Source: Nannochloris sp. 'desiccata' (lineage: Eukaryota > Chlorophyta > Trebouxiophyceae > Chlorellales > Chlorellaceae). Taken from it: a stretch of DNA of 64,000 nt. Below the pieces are notes generated by a model. That model was not told where the DNA came from. It did not search any database and saw only the letters and a program-made list of their open reading frames with translations. The stretch covers positions 372,001-436,000 of the forward strand of contig JAGTXX020000017.1 in assembly GCA_019044685.2 (NCBI GenBank). Direction: 5' to 3'. The position numbers and the translations under genes were made by a program. Shown one piece after another: positions 11,270 to 22,504 of this stretch; the first letter of the stretch is position 1, and each line of letters starts with the position of its first letter.

Positions 11270-12622
11270 CTATTTAATGGTGAACGAGCCGTAGGTAGAG
11301 GGTCCAATAGTGACACTTTTGGAAGAGACAGCACATACACCGTCAGTGCCGCATCTAGCGTTGGAAAGTTTGATAGGCCTATCTAATTTATACACAACAG
11401 CAGATTGAAGCCATCTATATATTTCAATACGGTTAGAAGCTGCTGCCCAGACCTTACCAGACCTCTCAAGGACGGCCTTACGGCGGGCCATGTACGTGGA
11501 GATCCATTGCTTCTCATCAACGCCAGTGGCAGGGGAACCTCCAAGTTTAACATTAGTCCATGCTGCCATTCCGTTAGCAGATTTAGGGTAGAAAGCATCG
11601 CTAGGTCTGTTTCTACCATGCATAAAGTAGGCATCAAACAGCTGAGCGCGAGCTAAAGGGTATTTGAGGCCAAGTTCGTCCGAAGCCCTTTGACTAGGCT
11701 CCCAGTACATGCTTTTGTGAGCCCAGTTTTGGACATCCCTGAACACTCTATCACTGCCTACAGATTTGACAGCTTCAACAAAACCTTTCAAACCAGTAAC
11801 ATCATTGTTAGCTTCACCGCTTTTGGCAGCGTCAATGCGTTCCAGAGCGGGAAGGAACTTGGCAAGAGGGTTGCGCGCTTTTCGACGAGTGTACTCGCGG
11901 ATTACAACAAGACCATCGCCAGTTCCAGTGGTAAATCCACATCGGCCAAAAGTAAAACCACGGCCATCACCAAGGTATTCAACATAGTCGTATTGAGGAG
12001 TAACAGTAGAGAATTCGAAAACGTTGGTGAGGGCTTCGGCACGACGGCGTTGAGCAGAGGACATGTTGGGGGTGCTGGGGGGGTCTGGAGTCGGGACAGG
12101 ACTGGGAACAGGAGTGGGGACAGGACTGGGAACAGGACTGGGGACGATAGGACTAGGAATAGGAGGAATTTGATTATCAATAACATCCTCCCAGTCACTG
12201 GAGTCCGTAGTGGGATCCCTGAATCGGTTGAAGGCGGCGTTGGGATTGGCGTTTTGACATTTGGGGTGAGGGCTTTCAGGGGTGCAATACCAGTCACTGT
12301 CAGGGCGGTTGAACTTGGCATTGGGGTTAGCGTTTCCCTCGCCATTACCCTTGCCTTTGTCGTTACCCTTGCCTTTGTCGTTACCCTTACCCTTCTTCTT
12401 CTGCTGGCCTGGAGCAGATGGTTTGTCCAGGAGTTCTCTGGCATCAGCCTGCAGGTATTAAAATGAGCTTAAGAGTTTAATTTGGTATTATGTAGGTGTT
12501 CCGATGAGCTACAAAGGGCATAATGGGAAATAGAAGCTGGGGGAAAGATTAGCACGGGGACTCACGATGGCCGCACCGACAATGAAGACAAGCAATGCAA
12601 TGCAAACTACACGGATCTTCAT
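11270..12622 (-). CDS. secreted GH46 chitosanase with KG/PSP-type linkers
   Basis: Two exons, complement(11270..12448, 12566..12622), 411 aa. Exon 1 is a signal peptide (MKIRVVCIALLVFIVGAA). The mature N-terminus has tandem KGKGND repeats, a Cys-containing segment (DWYCTPESPHPKCQ), then a PSPVPSPVPTPVPSP-type linker. The C-terminal 260 aa match GH46 chitosanase: VFEFSTVTPQYDYVEYLGDG supplies the catalytic Glu and the downstream Asp of the GDGRGFTFG motif, followed by GFTTGTGDGLVVIREYT and AKFLPALERI. GH46 cleaves beta-1,4-glucosamine polymers. GH46 is known mainly from bacteria and chlorella viruses, and some chlorellaceans have chitosan-like walls, so old lateral acquisition is plausible. 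A 258-aa frame on the other strand is its shadow. Confidence 0.9.
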
Positions 12623-13093
12623 TATATGAAGTTATATTATATGGTAAATGAGGCAATTTGAAAAAGCCAATTGCTTGGTCAAAGAAAATGACGGATGAGA
12701 GTGGGATCAGTTATATGGCCGCAAGGGCGGTGTTGTGATAGTATTCCCCTGTAGAGGGCTTGGGATGTTTAGATCACAATAGGATTTAACAGTATTAATT
12801 AATGACGGGTAGAATAGGGCAGAACAAGATATGAAAAGCCCGATCGAAGGTGGGGAAGGAGTCAGCTGCCAGCTACCAAGCCTTCATTTCTTTGAAATTG
12901 AATTGAACTACACTTTTGGACTCACTTGGATAGAAAGTCTACTTGCTGTTTTCAGGTCTCGTAGCAACCTTCAAAGCGCAATTCTAAAACTCCCAAGAGG
13001 ATAGATTGAACGAGTTTAAGCTGGACAGTGGGCGCTACGTAAAATTTTCAAGTTGGAAGCTTCTGGCTATCATCGATTGTCTGGGTTTCAACT
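12623..13093. other. divergent promoter region, chitosanase / ABC1K
   Basis: About 470 bp between oppositely oriented genes. No further feature could be supported. Confidence 0.5.
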
Positions 13094-14689
13094 ATGTCTA
13101 GCGCATTTAGCAGCGCTAAAATGCATCGCTTAAGCATGATCAGATCACCTATTATAAGGGTCGCCTGCCGAGCGAGCGGTAGATTCTCTGGCTCCAGCAC
13201 ATTTGCTTCATCTTCTTCATCTTCACGGGGCACCCCCCAACAACAACGTTCTGACATGGAACTTCTCTCTGATCGCCTCAACAAATTCAGAGAACTCGCT
13301 CAAGAAGCTGCGGAAATGGCCATTTCCAGCGGCCCAAAGGGAATTCGACGCACAGCTCAGGCAGCGGAAGCAGTGCTCCTTCTTGGCCGTGACCAATTGC
13401 AACGAATGCAAACCACCCAAACCACCGACCCTCCTGCTGTCGTCCTCCGCCAATTATTCGAACGTCTTGGCGCTACATATATTAAGTTAGGCCAGTTTAT
13501 CGCTTCTAGCCCTACTGTCTTTCCAGAAGAGTATGTATTGGAATTTCAAAAGTGTCTAGATCAGACGACACCCGTGCCGTTTGACGTCATCCGCCGTATC
13601 GTAGAATTAGAACTTGGGATGTCGTTAGAAGATGTCTTTGAAAGCGTTGATCCTGTTCCCCTGGCTGCTGCATCTGTGGCACAAGTCCACTCTGCCGTTC
13701 TTCGAGGCTCTCGACAAGAAGTTGTTATTAAAGTCTTGAAGCCAGGAGTAGAGGATACGTTGGTGACTGATTTGAACTTCTTATATCTTGCAAGTAGAGC
13801 ATTAGAGATTGCTGCACCCCAAATGTCTGCTGTCTCTCTTTCTGCGATCGCTGCTGACATCAGAACGTCAATGCTCCAAGAAGTTGATTTTCGACAAGAA
13901 GCAATCCATATTGATCAATTCGCGTCCTATTTAGACTCCACTGGACTTCGTATGTTGGCTACATGCCCACGATTATACCGGCAATACTGCACACAGAAAA
14001 TTTTAGTTATGGAACGTCTTCGAGGGTCTCCACTCACCGACCTGGACGCGATTCGAGCTGTAGCAAAAGGTGGAGACGCTGAAGGTATCTTAATTAATGC
14101 GCTGAATGTATGGTTTGGGTCTGTGGTAGGTGCAGAGACCTTCCACGCAGATGTTCATGCTGGTAATTTGTTAGTTTTACCCGATGGCAGAGTCGGTTTC
14201 ATCGATTTTGGCATCGTTGGGAAAATATCTCAGCCTACGTGGCGAGCTATAGAAGCGTTACTCCGTGCTACGACTATTGAAGATTATGATACCATGGCAC
14301 GCGCGTTAGTCACTATCGGAGCCACCAGTGAAGAGGTAAACTTAGATGCATTTGCAGCCGACTTGAAGGAGCTGTCGAAAAGTTTGCAATCAATTGATGC
14401 TCAAGTAATCGTAGAAGCGCAAGCTGAGGGTGGTATGGCTGCTTCTGTTGCTACAGATGATGCTGCGTTGAATAGCTTTTTATTGGATTTAGTTAGGGTA
14501 GGAGAAAATAACGGAGTAAGGTTCCCGAGGGAATTTGCTTTATTGTTAAAACAGATTTTGTATTTTGATAGATATACAAGATTGTTGGCACCGAGTTTGA
14601 AGGTGTTTGAAGATGATAGGATCAATTTGAGGGAGGGGGGAGGAGCTGATTGGGTTGATCTGGGACCAAGTGATTATAAAGCTGCTTAG
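13094..14689 (+). CDS. ABC1/ADCK/UbiB-family atypical kinase, plastid-type
   Basis: Single exon, 531 aa. UbiB signature motifs appear in order: RLGATYIKLGQFIASSP (KxGQ), PLAAASVAQVHSAVLRGSRQ (Ala-rich loop with VAQVH), VVIKVLKPGVE (VIK lysine), LQEVDFRQEA, FHADVHAGNLLVLPDGRVGF and IDFGIVGK (catalytic HxDxHxGN and DFG). The N-terminal 50 residues are Ser/Arg-rich and acid-poor, consistent with organelle import. Plant ABC1Ks regulate plastoglobule prenyl-lipid (plastoquinone, tocopherol) metabolism, and mitochondrial members act in ubiquinone synthesis; which applies here cannot be decided. TGTAA lies about 130 bp after the stop. Confidence 0.92.
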   Translation: MSSAFSSAKMHRLSMIRSPIIRVACRASGRFSGSSTFASSSSSSRGTPQQQRSDMELLSDRLNKFRELAQEAAEMAISSGPKGIRRTAQAAEAVLLLGRDQLQRMQTTQTTDPPAVVLRQLFERLGATYIKLGQFIASSPTVFPEEYVLEFQKCLDQTTPVPFDVIRRIVELELGMSLEDVFESVDPVPLAAASVAQVHSAVLRGSRQEVVIKVLKPGVEDTLVTDLNFLYLASRALEIAAPQMSAVSLSAIAADIRTSMLQEVDFRQEAIHIDQFASYLDSTGLRMLATCPRLYRQYCTQKILVMERLRGSPLTDLDAIRAVAKGGDAEGILINALNVWFGSVVGAETFHADVHAGNLLVLPDGRVGFIDFGIVGKISQPTWRAIEALLRATTIEDYDTMARALVTIGATSEEVNLDAFAADLKELSKSLQSIDAQVIVEAQAEGGMAASVATDDAALNSFLLDLVRVGENNGVRFPREFALLLKQILYFDRYTRLLAPSLKVFEDDRINLREGGGADWVDLGPSDYKAA

Positions 14690-14937
14690 AAGGAGGTGGA
14701 GAAAGGCTCTCAGCGCAGCTCTGTTTTCGAGGGCGCTAAATCAAAAGACTAAATGAACAGAAATTGGCTTATTCTCTTGAAATTTGTAGATTATTATATT
14801 GTGTATTCAGTTTATTTGTAATTCATGGCTGTTAGTCAAGGACACACAGCAAAGCACACTGAAAGGTTTTGAAAGGCGTGATGCAACCATATTGAAACCC
14901 TAACTCGATCTCTAATAATTGCACAAATTGAGCCACA

Positions 14938-16475
14938 ATGCCTAGAAATAACGCGGATATAGAAGAACCATTGCTGTCCGACACCCAGATACAACCTGAA
15001 AATGCCAGTATTAACGATATAACATGCGACTTGGCAGCTAGTGGTCGCAGTCAGTCGATTGTCTCTGATGGAGGCGAGCCGCTTCGTGGAGATGTCAGAC
15101 TCAATCAAGCAACAGCCACCCTAGCAGCCACAATCATCGGTGAGTTTATTTGATCTCTGAGCTAATCTCATCTATGTTTGAAATACGTACCAAGTTAAAA
15201 AATGTTTTTCCATCTCATTGCCGCCAACCTGCCTTTTCTCTTTTCCCCCAAAACACAGGAGCTGGTATCATGGCCCTACCTCGAGCCTTTGCCACCCTTG
15301 GCCTCGTCCTCGGCTTTACTTTACTTTCCATCGTATTCGGCCTTTCTTTCTTCTCTTTATCTGCCCTTATCAAAGCAGCAGAGTCCACAAAATGTTATTC
15401 TTACGCTGAACTGGCCCGCACGCTTTTTGGCACAGCAGGCTCAGCAGCACTGCAAGCTGCCATCATTATTAACAACTCTGGAAGCATGATTATCTATTTA
15501 ATTATCATCGGGGATGTTTTATGTGGCGTAGCGCCAGATTATAGCGGCTTAATAACTAACTTAATAGGCATCCATGATCCTTCCGTGTTTTGGGTGTCCC
15601 GTCCCTTTGTCATGGCCATGCTATGCCTGCTTTGCCTGGCTCCATTGCTTTCTCTCCGTAATCTAAGTCTTCTCGCACCCATGTCAACTGCAGCAGTGGG
15701 AGTTGCGGGGCTATTTGTTACAAGTGTGGTCGGTTTAGCAGTGGCAGCAATTTTTCAAGGCCAGCTCGGTAATTTCCAGTGGTTGCCTACCAAAGCCATG
15801 CTTGGCGATTCCCCTATGCACATTGTTATCAACTTATTAGCAGTATTACCCGTCATTACGATGTCGTATGTGTGTCATTATAACCTTCTCCCCGTGGCGA
15901 GAAGTTTGGAAAGGCTCACCGAAAGAAGGATAATGATGGTTACCCGCCGAGCGCTGATCATCTGCACAGCTCTGTTTACAGCTGTCGCTGCAAGTGGTGT
16001 CCTTCTTTTCGGCTCCGACACCAAAGATAACATTCTTTTGAATTTGACCCCGGAATCTGTAGCGAAATACGTTCCTGAAGCGATGGCAGCTGGCCTGTGT
16101 TTCTTTATAAGAGCTGGGTACTGTTTGTGTCTGATGAGCACCTTTGCAATGCTTAATTGGGCATTACGAGAGACCATTACCAAAGCTGTGTTTAACGTGG
16201 AAATGGTCTCTGGATCTGGGTTTTACGTTATTAGCTATGGAATTCTGCTTGTGCAATATATTGTGTCTATCATGTTTCCTTCAGTGTGGACAGCTATGAG
16301 TCTCACAGGCGCAACGGCAGCTGTGTTTTTGGCGTATATCTTACCTGGAGCCTTGGTAGCAAAAGTGGAGGGGTCTAGTATGACAAGTAGAGTGTTAGGA
16401 TGGGTATGTGTGGGATTAGGGTTGCTGATGGGAGTGGTTGGGGTGTTGAATACCTTGTTGTTTAGTAAAAAATAA
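14938..16475 (+). CDS. AAAP (SLC38/SLC36-type) amino-acid transporter
   Basis: Two exons, join(14938..15139, 15259..16475), 472 aa. The intron falls inside the diagnostic TM1 motif: ATLAATIIG joins AGIMALPRAFATLGL. About eleven membrane spans follow, including SYAELARTLFG and LPVITMSYVCHYNLLPVARSL, typical of AAAP proton- or sodium-coupled amino-acid carriers. The cytosolic N-terminus contains an EEPLL acidic dileucine motif that could direct endosome/vacuole sorting. It is a paralogue of the transporter at 51.1-52.7 kb, sharing the EPLL N-terminus and the intron next to TM1. TGTAA occurs about 85 bp past the stop. Confidence 0.92.
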
Positions 16476-16949
16476 CAAAAGGGTTGGAAATGCCAGGGAA
16501 GATAATAACTTATTATTTGATGGAGAATTTTAAATGCTTTTCTTTTCTTTTTCGCTTGACGTGTAATTATACTCTTTCTTTGATTTTGGGTTGTTTCATT
16601 ACCAGGCCTTGCACTTGAAGTATGTCCTTAAACTGAACTGAAAAGGAACTGCTGGCAATGGCAGACTCCGAGAGTTGCTCCGGTAAGGCCATTGTGCCTG
16701 CCCGCCGGCGGTCTGCCTGTCTCCAAGAAAGTTTCTTTTTTGTGAAAATATCTGCGTGCACACCGGCCACGATGATATTGCATTAATAGAAACTTTTCAA
16801 AATTGTTGATAACGTGAGCTTGTTTAACATACCTTGCATTGCCTGATTGATTGAAGTAATCAATTTGGTTTCGCTATCTTGTAAACAAGCAAAATTGTAG
16901 GCTTGGAGCCTACAGTAAACTCTCGGTCGGCATAGTAACTTCACGCATT
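16476..16949. other. intergenic, GH9 upstream region
   Basis: About 470 bp between two plus-strand genes. No additional gene seen. Confidence 0.5.
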
Positions 16950-18921
16950 ATGCGAAAAACGCTTACCGTTTGCTGCCTTGCAGTCTTGTCATTGCTTCTT
17001 GTCATGGCAAATGCTCAGGTAAGTAGCACGACACATTTTAAGCAGGAAAATGAAATACGTGCATCTTGAAGATATTATAAAACATAGTGTCTCTCTTTAT
17101 ATGCAGAGCGCCGAAGAAGTCTCAGCCGTGCAGGCTAGATTATCATCTCCGGCTGCAATCCACGACCGTGCTGTCAAGTTGGCATTTTCACTCTCTGCAA
17201 ACTTCACAGCGCAATCTCAGCTCTCCCAAAACCGACTAGTCTCTCGTATAGAAGAACATATTGCCAAAAAGGAAGCTATTGTACTGTGGAGTGAGCTTGA
17301 TGAACAAACTAGTAGCTTCGATTCCACTGCCGGACGGAGTCTCTTGAAGAAAAAGAAGAAACCACCACCACCTCGCAGGCGACCACCACCACCAAGAAGG
17401 CGCCCACCACCACCACCACCACCACCATTTAAAAAAAGCTCCCCTCCACCGCCTAAAAAACGCCCACCACCTCCACGTAAAAGCCCTCCCCCACCCCGTC
17501 CCCCACCACCTTCCCCACCACCGCCTTATGGCCCTTCCCCTCTTCCCGCCGGCAAAGAGAAATATGCCGAAGTTTTAAGTTTGGCCTGGAAGTATTACCA
17601 AGCCCAGCGTGCTGGTGAGATCCCCACTTCAGGCTATCCCATCCCCTGGATCACCTCGTCCCTACTTACCGACCCAGTTCAACCAGGGTACTACGATGCT
17701 GGTGACACCCTCAAATGCAACTTCCCCTTATCTGGTGCTGTCTCCTTTCTCGCATGGGGTTTAGTCGAATTTCGCGACGCGTATGCTGGAAATGGTCAAT
17801 TAAATACTGCACGTGATACGCTTCGACCTGCCGTGGATTATCTACTAAATAGCTATACAGGGCCATATTCATATGTCGGTCAAATTGGAGAGGCAGATAT
17901 AGATCACCAATTCTGGGGCCGTCCGAGTCAATATCCTATAAATACACTGCCACGTGATCAATTCATATACACTCAAGCCACAAACCAAGCAGACTTACTT
18001 GGCTCAGTCGCTGCCGCGCTCGCTGCCGCATCCATGGTGTATGTCGAAGTCGACTACTCCTATGCGGAGAATTTAAAGAATAAAGCAGTAGAGCTGTGGG
18101 ATTGGGGAACACAGAGCGAGGGTCTATATAGTTTAGTCTACCCTATCGCTACAGCTGTCTACCCGAGTACTGACTGGGCAGACGATATGGCATGGGGAGC
18201 TGCATGGCTCTATCGAGCAACAGGAGATGCTGAAAAGTATCTCACCGCTGCACAGTTCTACTGGGAAAGGGAAAGTTCCAACCCGTACCCTTGCTGGGAC
18301 TCCAAATGGGCTCCTGCCGCTGCAATGTTGGTTTCTCTCTCTGATTCCGGAGCTGCTAATGTTCCAGGGGTTGAGGTTTATCGTTCATATATGAATGATC
18401 AATTTTTAAGAGCGTGGTTGAATCCAGACGGATTCTTTTCAGTTGTCAGGACCCCAAAAGGGATGGCGTATCCTTCTTGGAGTAAATGGGGTAACTTACG
18501 CTACTCTACCACTGCTGCAATGGTAGCAGTCATGCATGCAAAGAACAACCCAGATCCCAATCAAAAAGCCGCTGAGCTGGCCTTTGCTCAACAACAGCTT
18601 GACTACGCTTTAGGAAGCACTGAACGTAGTTATGTGGTAGGGTATGGATCTATGTATCCTTTGCAACCACATCATGGAGGAGCATCCTGCCCTGATTTGC
18701 CTGCTCCCTGTGGTTGGGCTCAATATAGCTCTCCGAGCGCGAATCCTCAGATTATATACGGAGCGCTCGTTGGAGGTCCAGAGGGCGTTGCTGTGAATCC
18801 AGTCGATCCTGATAATAGTTACACTGATTTAAGGTCCAATATTAATGGCAATGAGCCTGCTACAGACTATAATGCAGGATTTGCAAGCGCATTAGCTGGC
18901 CTTTGGCATCAAAGTGCATAA
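16950..18921 (+). CDS. secreted GH9 endo-beta-1,4-glucanase with basic poly-proline linker
   Basis: Two exons, join(16950..17018, 17107..18921), 627 aa. Exon 1 is exactly a signal peptide (MRKTLTVCCLAVLSLLLVMA, then NAQ). Residues about 24-105 are a low-complexity domain of unknown function. Next comes a roughly 65-residue linker of Pro runs broken by RRR, KK and S, of the kind seen in algal wall proteins. The catalytic domain has the GH9 nucleophile-side motif GYYDAGDTLKCNFPLSGA (DAGD), DWADDMAWGAAWLYRATGD, and the C-terminal acid motif NEPATDYNAGFASALAGL. The enzyme should hydrolyse cellulose-like glucans in wall remodelling. No CBM is recognisable. Confidence 0.93.
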
Positions 18922-19492
18922 AATAAAGCTATAGACTAAATAGTTGTTGTCGGTTACGACGGTATTCTTTTCTTTTTTTCTTTTCTTTCTATCTCAAATG
19001 TTATTCCATATGCATTTCTCTGCGAGTTTCAAAACCTAAAATTCAATAATTTCCGGCTGGCAGCGCTGCCCCTGCAAAAGATCATGACCACAGCGTGGCT
19101 ATTTGGCACCAGTGAGAAACGCACTAGGAAACGGGATGGAGCATTCCTTTAAAACTTCTGGAAAGCACAACAGACCCTTGGCAAACGGGCGATGCTCGCT
19201 CTTAGACCAACTTATGGCCGTAATCTTTGGCAGCAGCGGTGGCGTAGCAGTGGTGCAATATTTTTTTCTTTCCATTATCACACTGCGTGTAACCATAATT
19301 TGACTAATAACAGTGCTGCTTTACATTCTATATATGTACACATGCAAATTAAAAAAACGAAATGCAACTGGAAATAGAAAATTAGTTTACAAAATGCATA
19401 AAGCGGTAAAAAGCTGACGAGCTTTCAAGCCTTCCCAAATTCTGTCCTATTTATGTTGGCAGACGAATGCAGTGCAAATTAACGGTGTCGAT
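18922..19492. other. intergenic between convergent GH9 and ATPase genes
   Basis: About 570 bp. Contains short frames only, with nothing recognisable. Confidence 0.5.
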
Positions 19493-21568
19493 TCAGCTGT
19501 TTGCTTGACTATTGTCCTCGACAGCTTCTACGCTTTCGAGTTCCTCTTGCTCCTCCTCCAACTCCACATCTAGTTCAAGAACCGCAGCAAGGTGTGCTGG
19601 CGAAGGCATGGTCACCACATTGTCCTGCTTCTCCTTCCTTCCAACCTTCTTAAAGAACGCCTCCCTGGGAATATCTTTAGCCATCTCCGTGTAGGGCCGC
19701 AGAGATAAGACATTAAATTCCACCATGGACAGCAGCACTTGAGCAGCTGTGACGTTTTCAGGAATATCCTTTAGCGCAGCATGTACCTCCTTTCGACGAA
19801 CAGCGTAGTAGGGGCTTGCAGCAATGAGGCGCAGCACTGATTTGTAGTGTTTTGCTTCCCAGAGACGAGGGCCACCGCTGCCAACTGGAGGATCAATTAA
19901 CTCTGGGTATTCCAAAGCTTTCGTGACGGCCATGCTAGGCTTTAACAATACTTTAGCCACACCTGCAAGCAAGAAATAACAAGCAAACACATCTTGGGAT
20001 TAATTATTTGGCAATAAACAAGAGTACAAAAGCACTAGAAGTTTCTTACCTTCTTCCCAGCTCTTGGACTGCTTGGCGTAGCCAACACAAACTTTGAGAA
20101 GTTGAATGTTGCCACCACACACTGACCACACTTTCTTCCAATCCTCTGGTGTCATGCCCAGCTTTTTAGTCTCTTTAGATTGAGCTATCAAGCCTGGCCA
20201 AGCTTCCACAACCCCATTCCTGTTGAGCACTTTGCCGCCACAAAGATACACAAACGCCTCGGCGCTCGTCAGATCACCCAACACTTGGTCATCACGCACA
20301 TTCTCCTCAAAGCCCTCTGCAACCATTATTAAACAGATATTAGTTAGCAATACGAAAAACAGTCTTTGTCGATATTCATGATAATGGAAATGAAAAACAC
20401 CTACGTGATTCCAGCCACGAGACCAAAAAAACCTCTGAGGTGGCAAGAATTACGTGTGCCAAGTGTTCTTCCTTGCAACTGCGCTTAATAAAATCTAGTA
20501 ACTGTTTCAATGCCACCGCATCTTTACGTTTCCACAGTATCAAGGCATTAACCTCATCTGCACAAAAAAAATGGAGGAAAAGAAGGATTTTATTAAAAAC
20601 AGAAGGAAGGGAAGTGAAATTGACGGCGGGAATAATATCACTATTGAAGCAGCGCACCGATAACAATAGCAGGCTTCTTTTGCCCAGGCGGTATGTTCTG
20701 TAAAAGAAAATCGTATGTATCAATGACAGCCTTCAAGTCGGTTGCCTTATCATCGGGGAAAAATTCTTCAAAAACTGCTTTAAAAACGGCCTCTGTGGAG
20801 GTGGCAGCGGTAGTGATTTGTTTTTTCTGGTCAGGGTAAAACATAGTATAAAGCTTGGAAAGGGGGTCCAATTGGGAAGCAAGTAACTTAATAAACTTCA
20901 TGTCCAGCTGTGAAGGGAAATTGCGTGCCAGGTTACGCAGTTCCATTGCCATGAACTCTGGGGTCGAGACATCTTTGCGGCCACAGTTTAAATAAATCAC
21001 ACGCGACTTTTCTTTCTCTATAATCGACTTCAATTTGCCTGCATGGTTCAGGTTTGAGAATCCCATGTTAAGATGAATGAGAGAAATGTACAGTGTGTCA
21101 AAACGGTGACTGTGCTGATGCTCAACTGACGTTGGCATAACTTACCAACTTTCCACTATTCTTGGGGCCAAGTAGCAGAAGAGATACTTTGGGTGTGCCA
21201 TTTAAGTGTTCAATGATCATGTCATACTCCTCCTTACGGTTGAAGAAGTTGTTCTCGATGTCTGGATCTACTTCCATCTTCGAAAAATCGGGCCACTCTT
21301 CAGGCATGTGTGGTTGGCCAGCAGGAGCAATAGCATCATCCTCTTTGGCGGCACGTGGAATGTGTGCTACTGTACTTAGAATACTCCGCTTAAGGTCCCT
21401 TGGAAAGATGGAGGGCAGCTTGGGATAACTAGACTGGGAACGCCGGCCACAAACTTGTGTTGAACAAGGGCGTTGCAGACGACGACATCCAAAGCGTGGC
21501 GTTGCCACCACTGCCGTTGCCGCTCGAGGAGCTGTTGGCTTGAAGGGGAGAGGCTTTCTGCAATGCAT
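19493..21568 (-). CDS. P-loop ATPase (archaeal-type/STAND-like), probable organelle protein
   Basis: Five exons on the minus strand: about 21568-21146, about 21038/21027-20658, 20557-20405, 20316-20050 and 19962-19493. Exon 1 has an Arg/Ser-rich presequence then NNFFNRKEEYDMIIEHLNGT and Walker A LLLLGPKNSGK. Exon 2 has SRVIYLNCGRKDVSTPEF. The exon 2-3 join rebuilds Walker B as IVIDEVNAL, followed by LAHVILATSEVFLVSWLES. Exons 4-5 form a helical C-terminus (LTSAEAFVYLCGG, VWSVCGGNIQLLKVCVGYAK, RLIAASPYYAVRRKEV) with an acidic end. The order resembles the archaeal ATPase family PF01637. The exon 1-2 junction is unresolved: the obvious GTAAGT donor (after 21146) and TGCAG acceptor (before 21038) do not keep frame, and Leu follows the Walker A GK where Ser/Thr is usual. 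Function unknown. Confidence 0.6.
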
Positions 21569-21854
21569 GATACTCAGAGAACTGAATCAAGGTGAGGAAG
21601 CAAGATAAACATTATTCAAAAAATAAAAAAGTAGATTCAATTTATAAGCAACAGAGGCTTTGCAGTGCAGAGTTAACCCTACTGGCCGCAAATCTTCACG
21701 TATAAAGTTCAAACATAAATAGTGGCAAAGTTGTTGCTGGTTGCTAGAGATGCAGCGCAGAATTAATTTTGATCGAGAAAAAAATAAAAAATCTTGTGGA
21801 TTTTTTTTATATACGTGCACTTGTAAACCGCGTGATGTCATTCTGTGGCCGAAG

Positions 21855-21903
21855 GTATTTTACATAGAAATGTTGTGCAGCACAACATTTCTATGTAAAA
21901 TAC
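21855..21903. repeat. perfect 24-bp inverted repeat with 1-nt spacer
   Basis: Left arm 21855-21878 (GTATTTTACATAG...), single A at 21879, right arm 21880-21903, its exact reverse complement. All 24 positions pair, giving a cruciform or RNA hairpin of unusual perfection. It lies alone in the spacer, with no flanking coding sequence. Confidence 0.95.
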
Positions 21904-22127
21904 AACTTGTGCAGCATAACTCGTGGCAGTTCAAGAGTTACTTGACAAATGAAAAAATCCTCCAATCGCCGCCGAGCACAGCATGGCTGGATGTTTGGTG
22001 TTTGGTTGGCACAGAGGTCTTCTCCGCCCCACAGCGGGCCTCGAGAAACGTCCGCTGAACGATATTATGCTATTTCATTGGTGGGTTTGGAACCGACGGA
22101 AGCAGCAACCGTCGGTTACAGTGGCCG

Positions 22128-22470
22128 GGGCAGGTCCGGGCTGTAGTGTAAAGGCATAGAAAGAGATGACGAGTCTAGAGGGGTAAGACATATTTTTATC
22201 TTGGTTTATCCGAGGAGAGGGCCTGGCGCGGCCTGGGCGGGGTGGCGGACAAGCCCGCACTGGGCAGGGAAGCTGCAGGCTGGGCAGAAGCGGCGGTGGA
22301 AAGCGAATCAACGCGCATGCCTCTCCCTCTTGGGAAACAAAAGTCTAAGTTATTTTAGCAACTTTGGCGAGGTTCAGGCGAGAAAAGGTTTCCTGCGATT
22401 TTTTCGATTTTTTCAGGGAGCGATTTCGTTTCCTGAACCTTTTTTTTTTGTCAAATGATCAAATGTTTTC
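22128..22470 (+). repeat. noncoding repeat module, copy 1
   Basis: Contains AAAGGCATAGAAAGAGATG (22149-22167), a GC-rich block, then GGGAAACAAAAGTCTAAGTT, TTATTTTAGCAACTTTGGCG and a run resembling TTTCCTGCGATTTTTTC near 22390. The same blocks occur in the same order in copy 2, with diverged spacers. Confidence 0.7.
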
Positions 22471-22504
22471 TGCAGTGTCTACTAACCGGCCGCAGCCTGA
22501 GGAA

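Noticed and set aside
11690..12466. 258-aa plus-strand frame
   Set aside because: Antisense to the chitosanase exon; composition is the mirror of the repeat/linker region and it has no motif.
17343..17535. CCACCACC tandem array as a satellite or CRISPR-like repeat
   Set aside because: It encodes the in-frame poly-proline linker of the GH9 enzyme.
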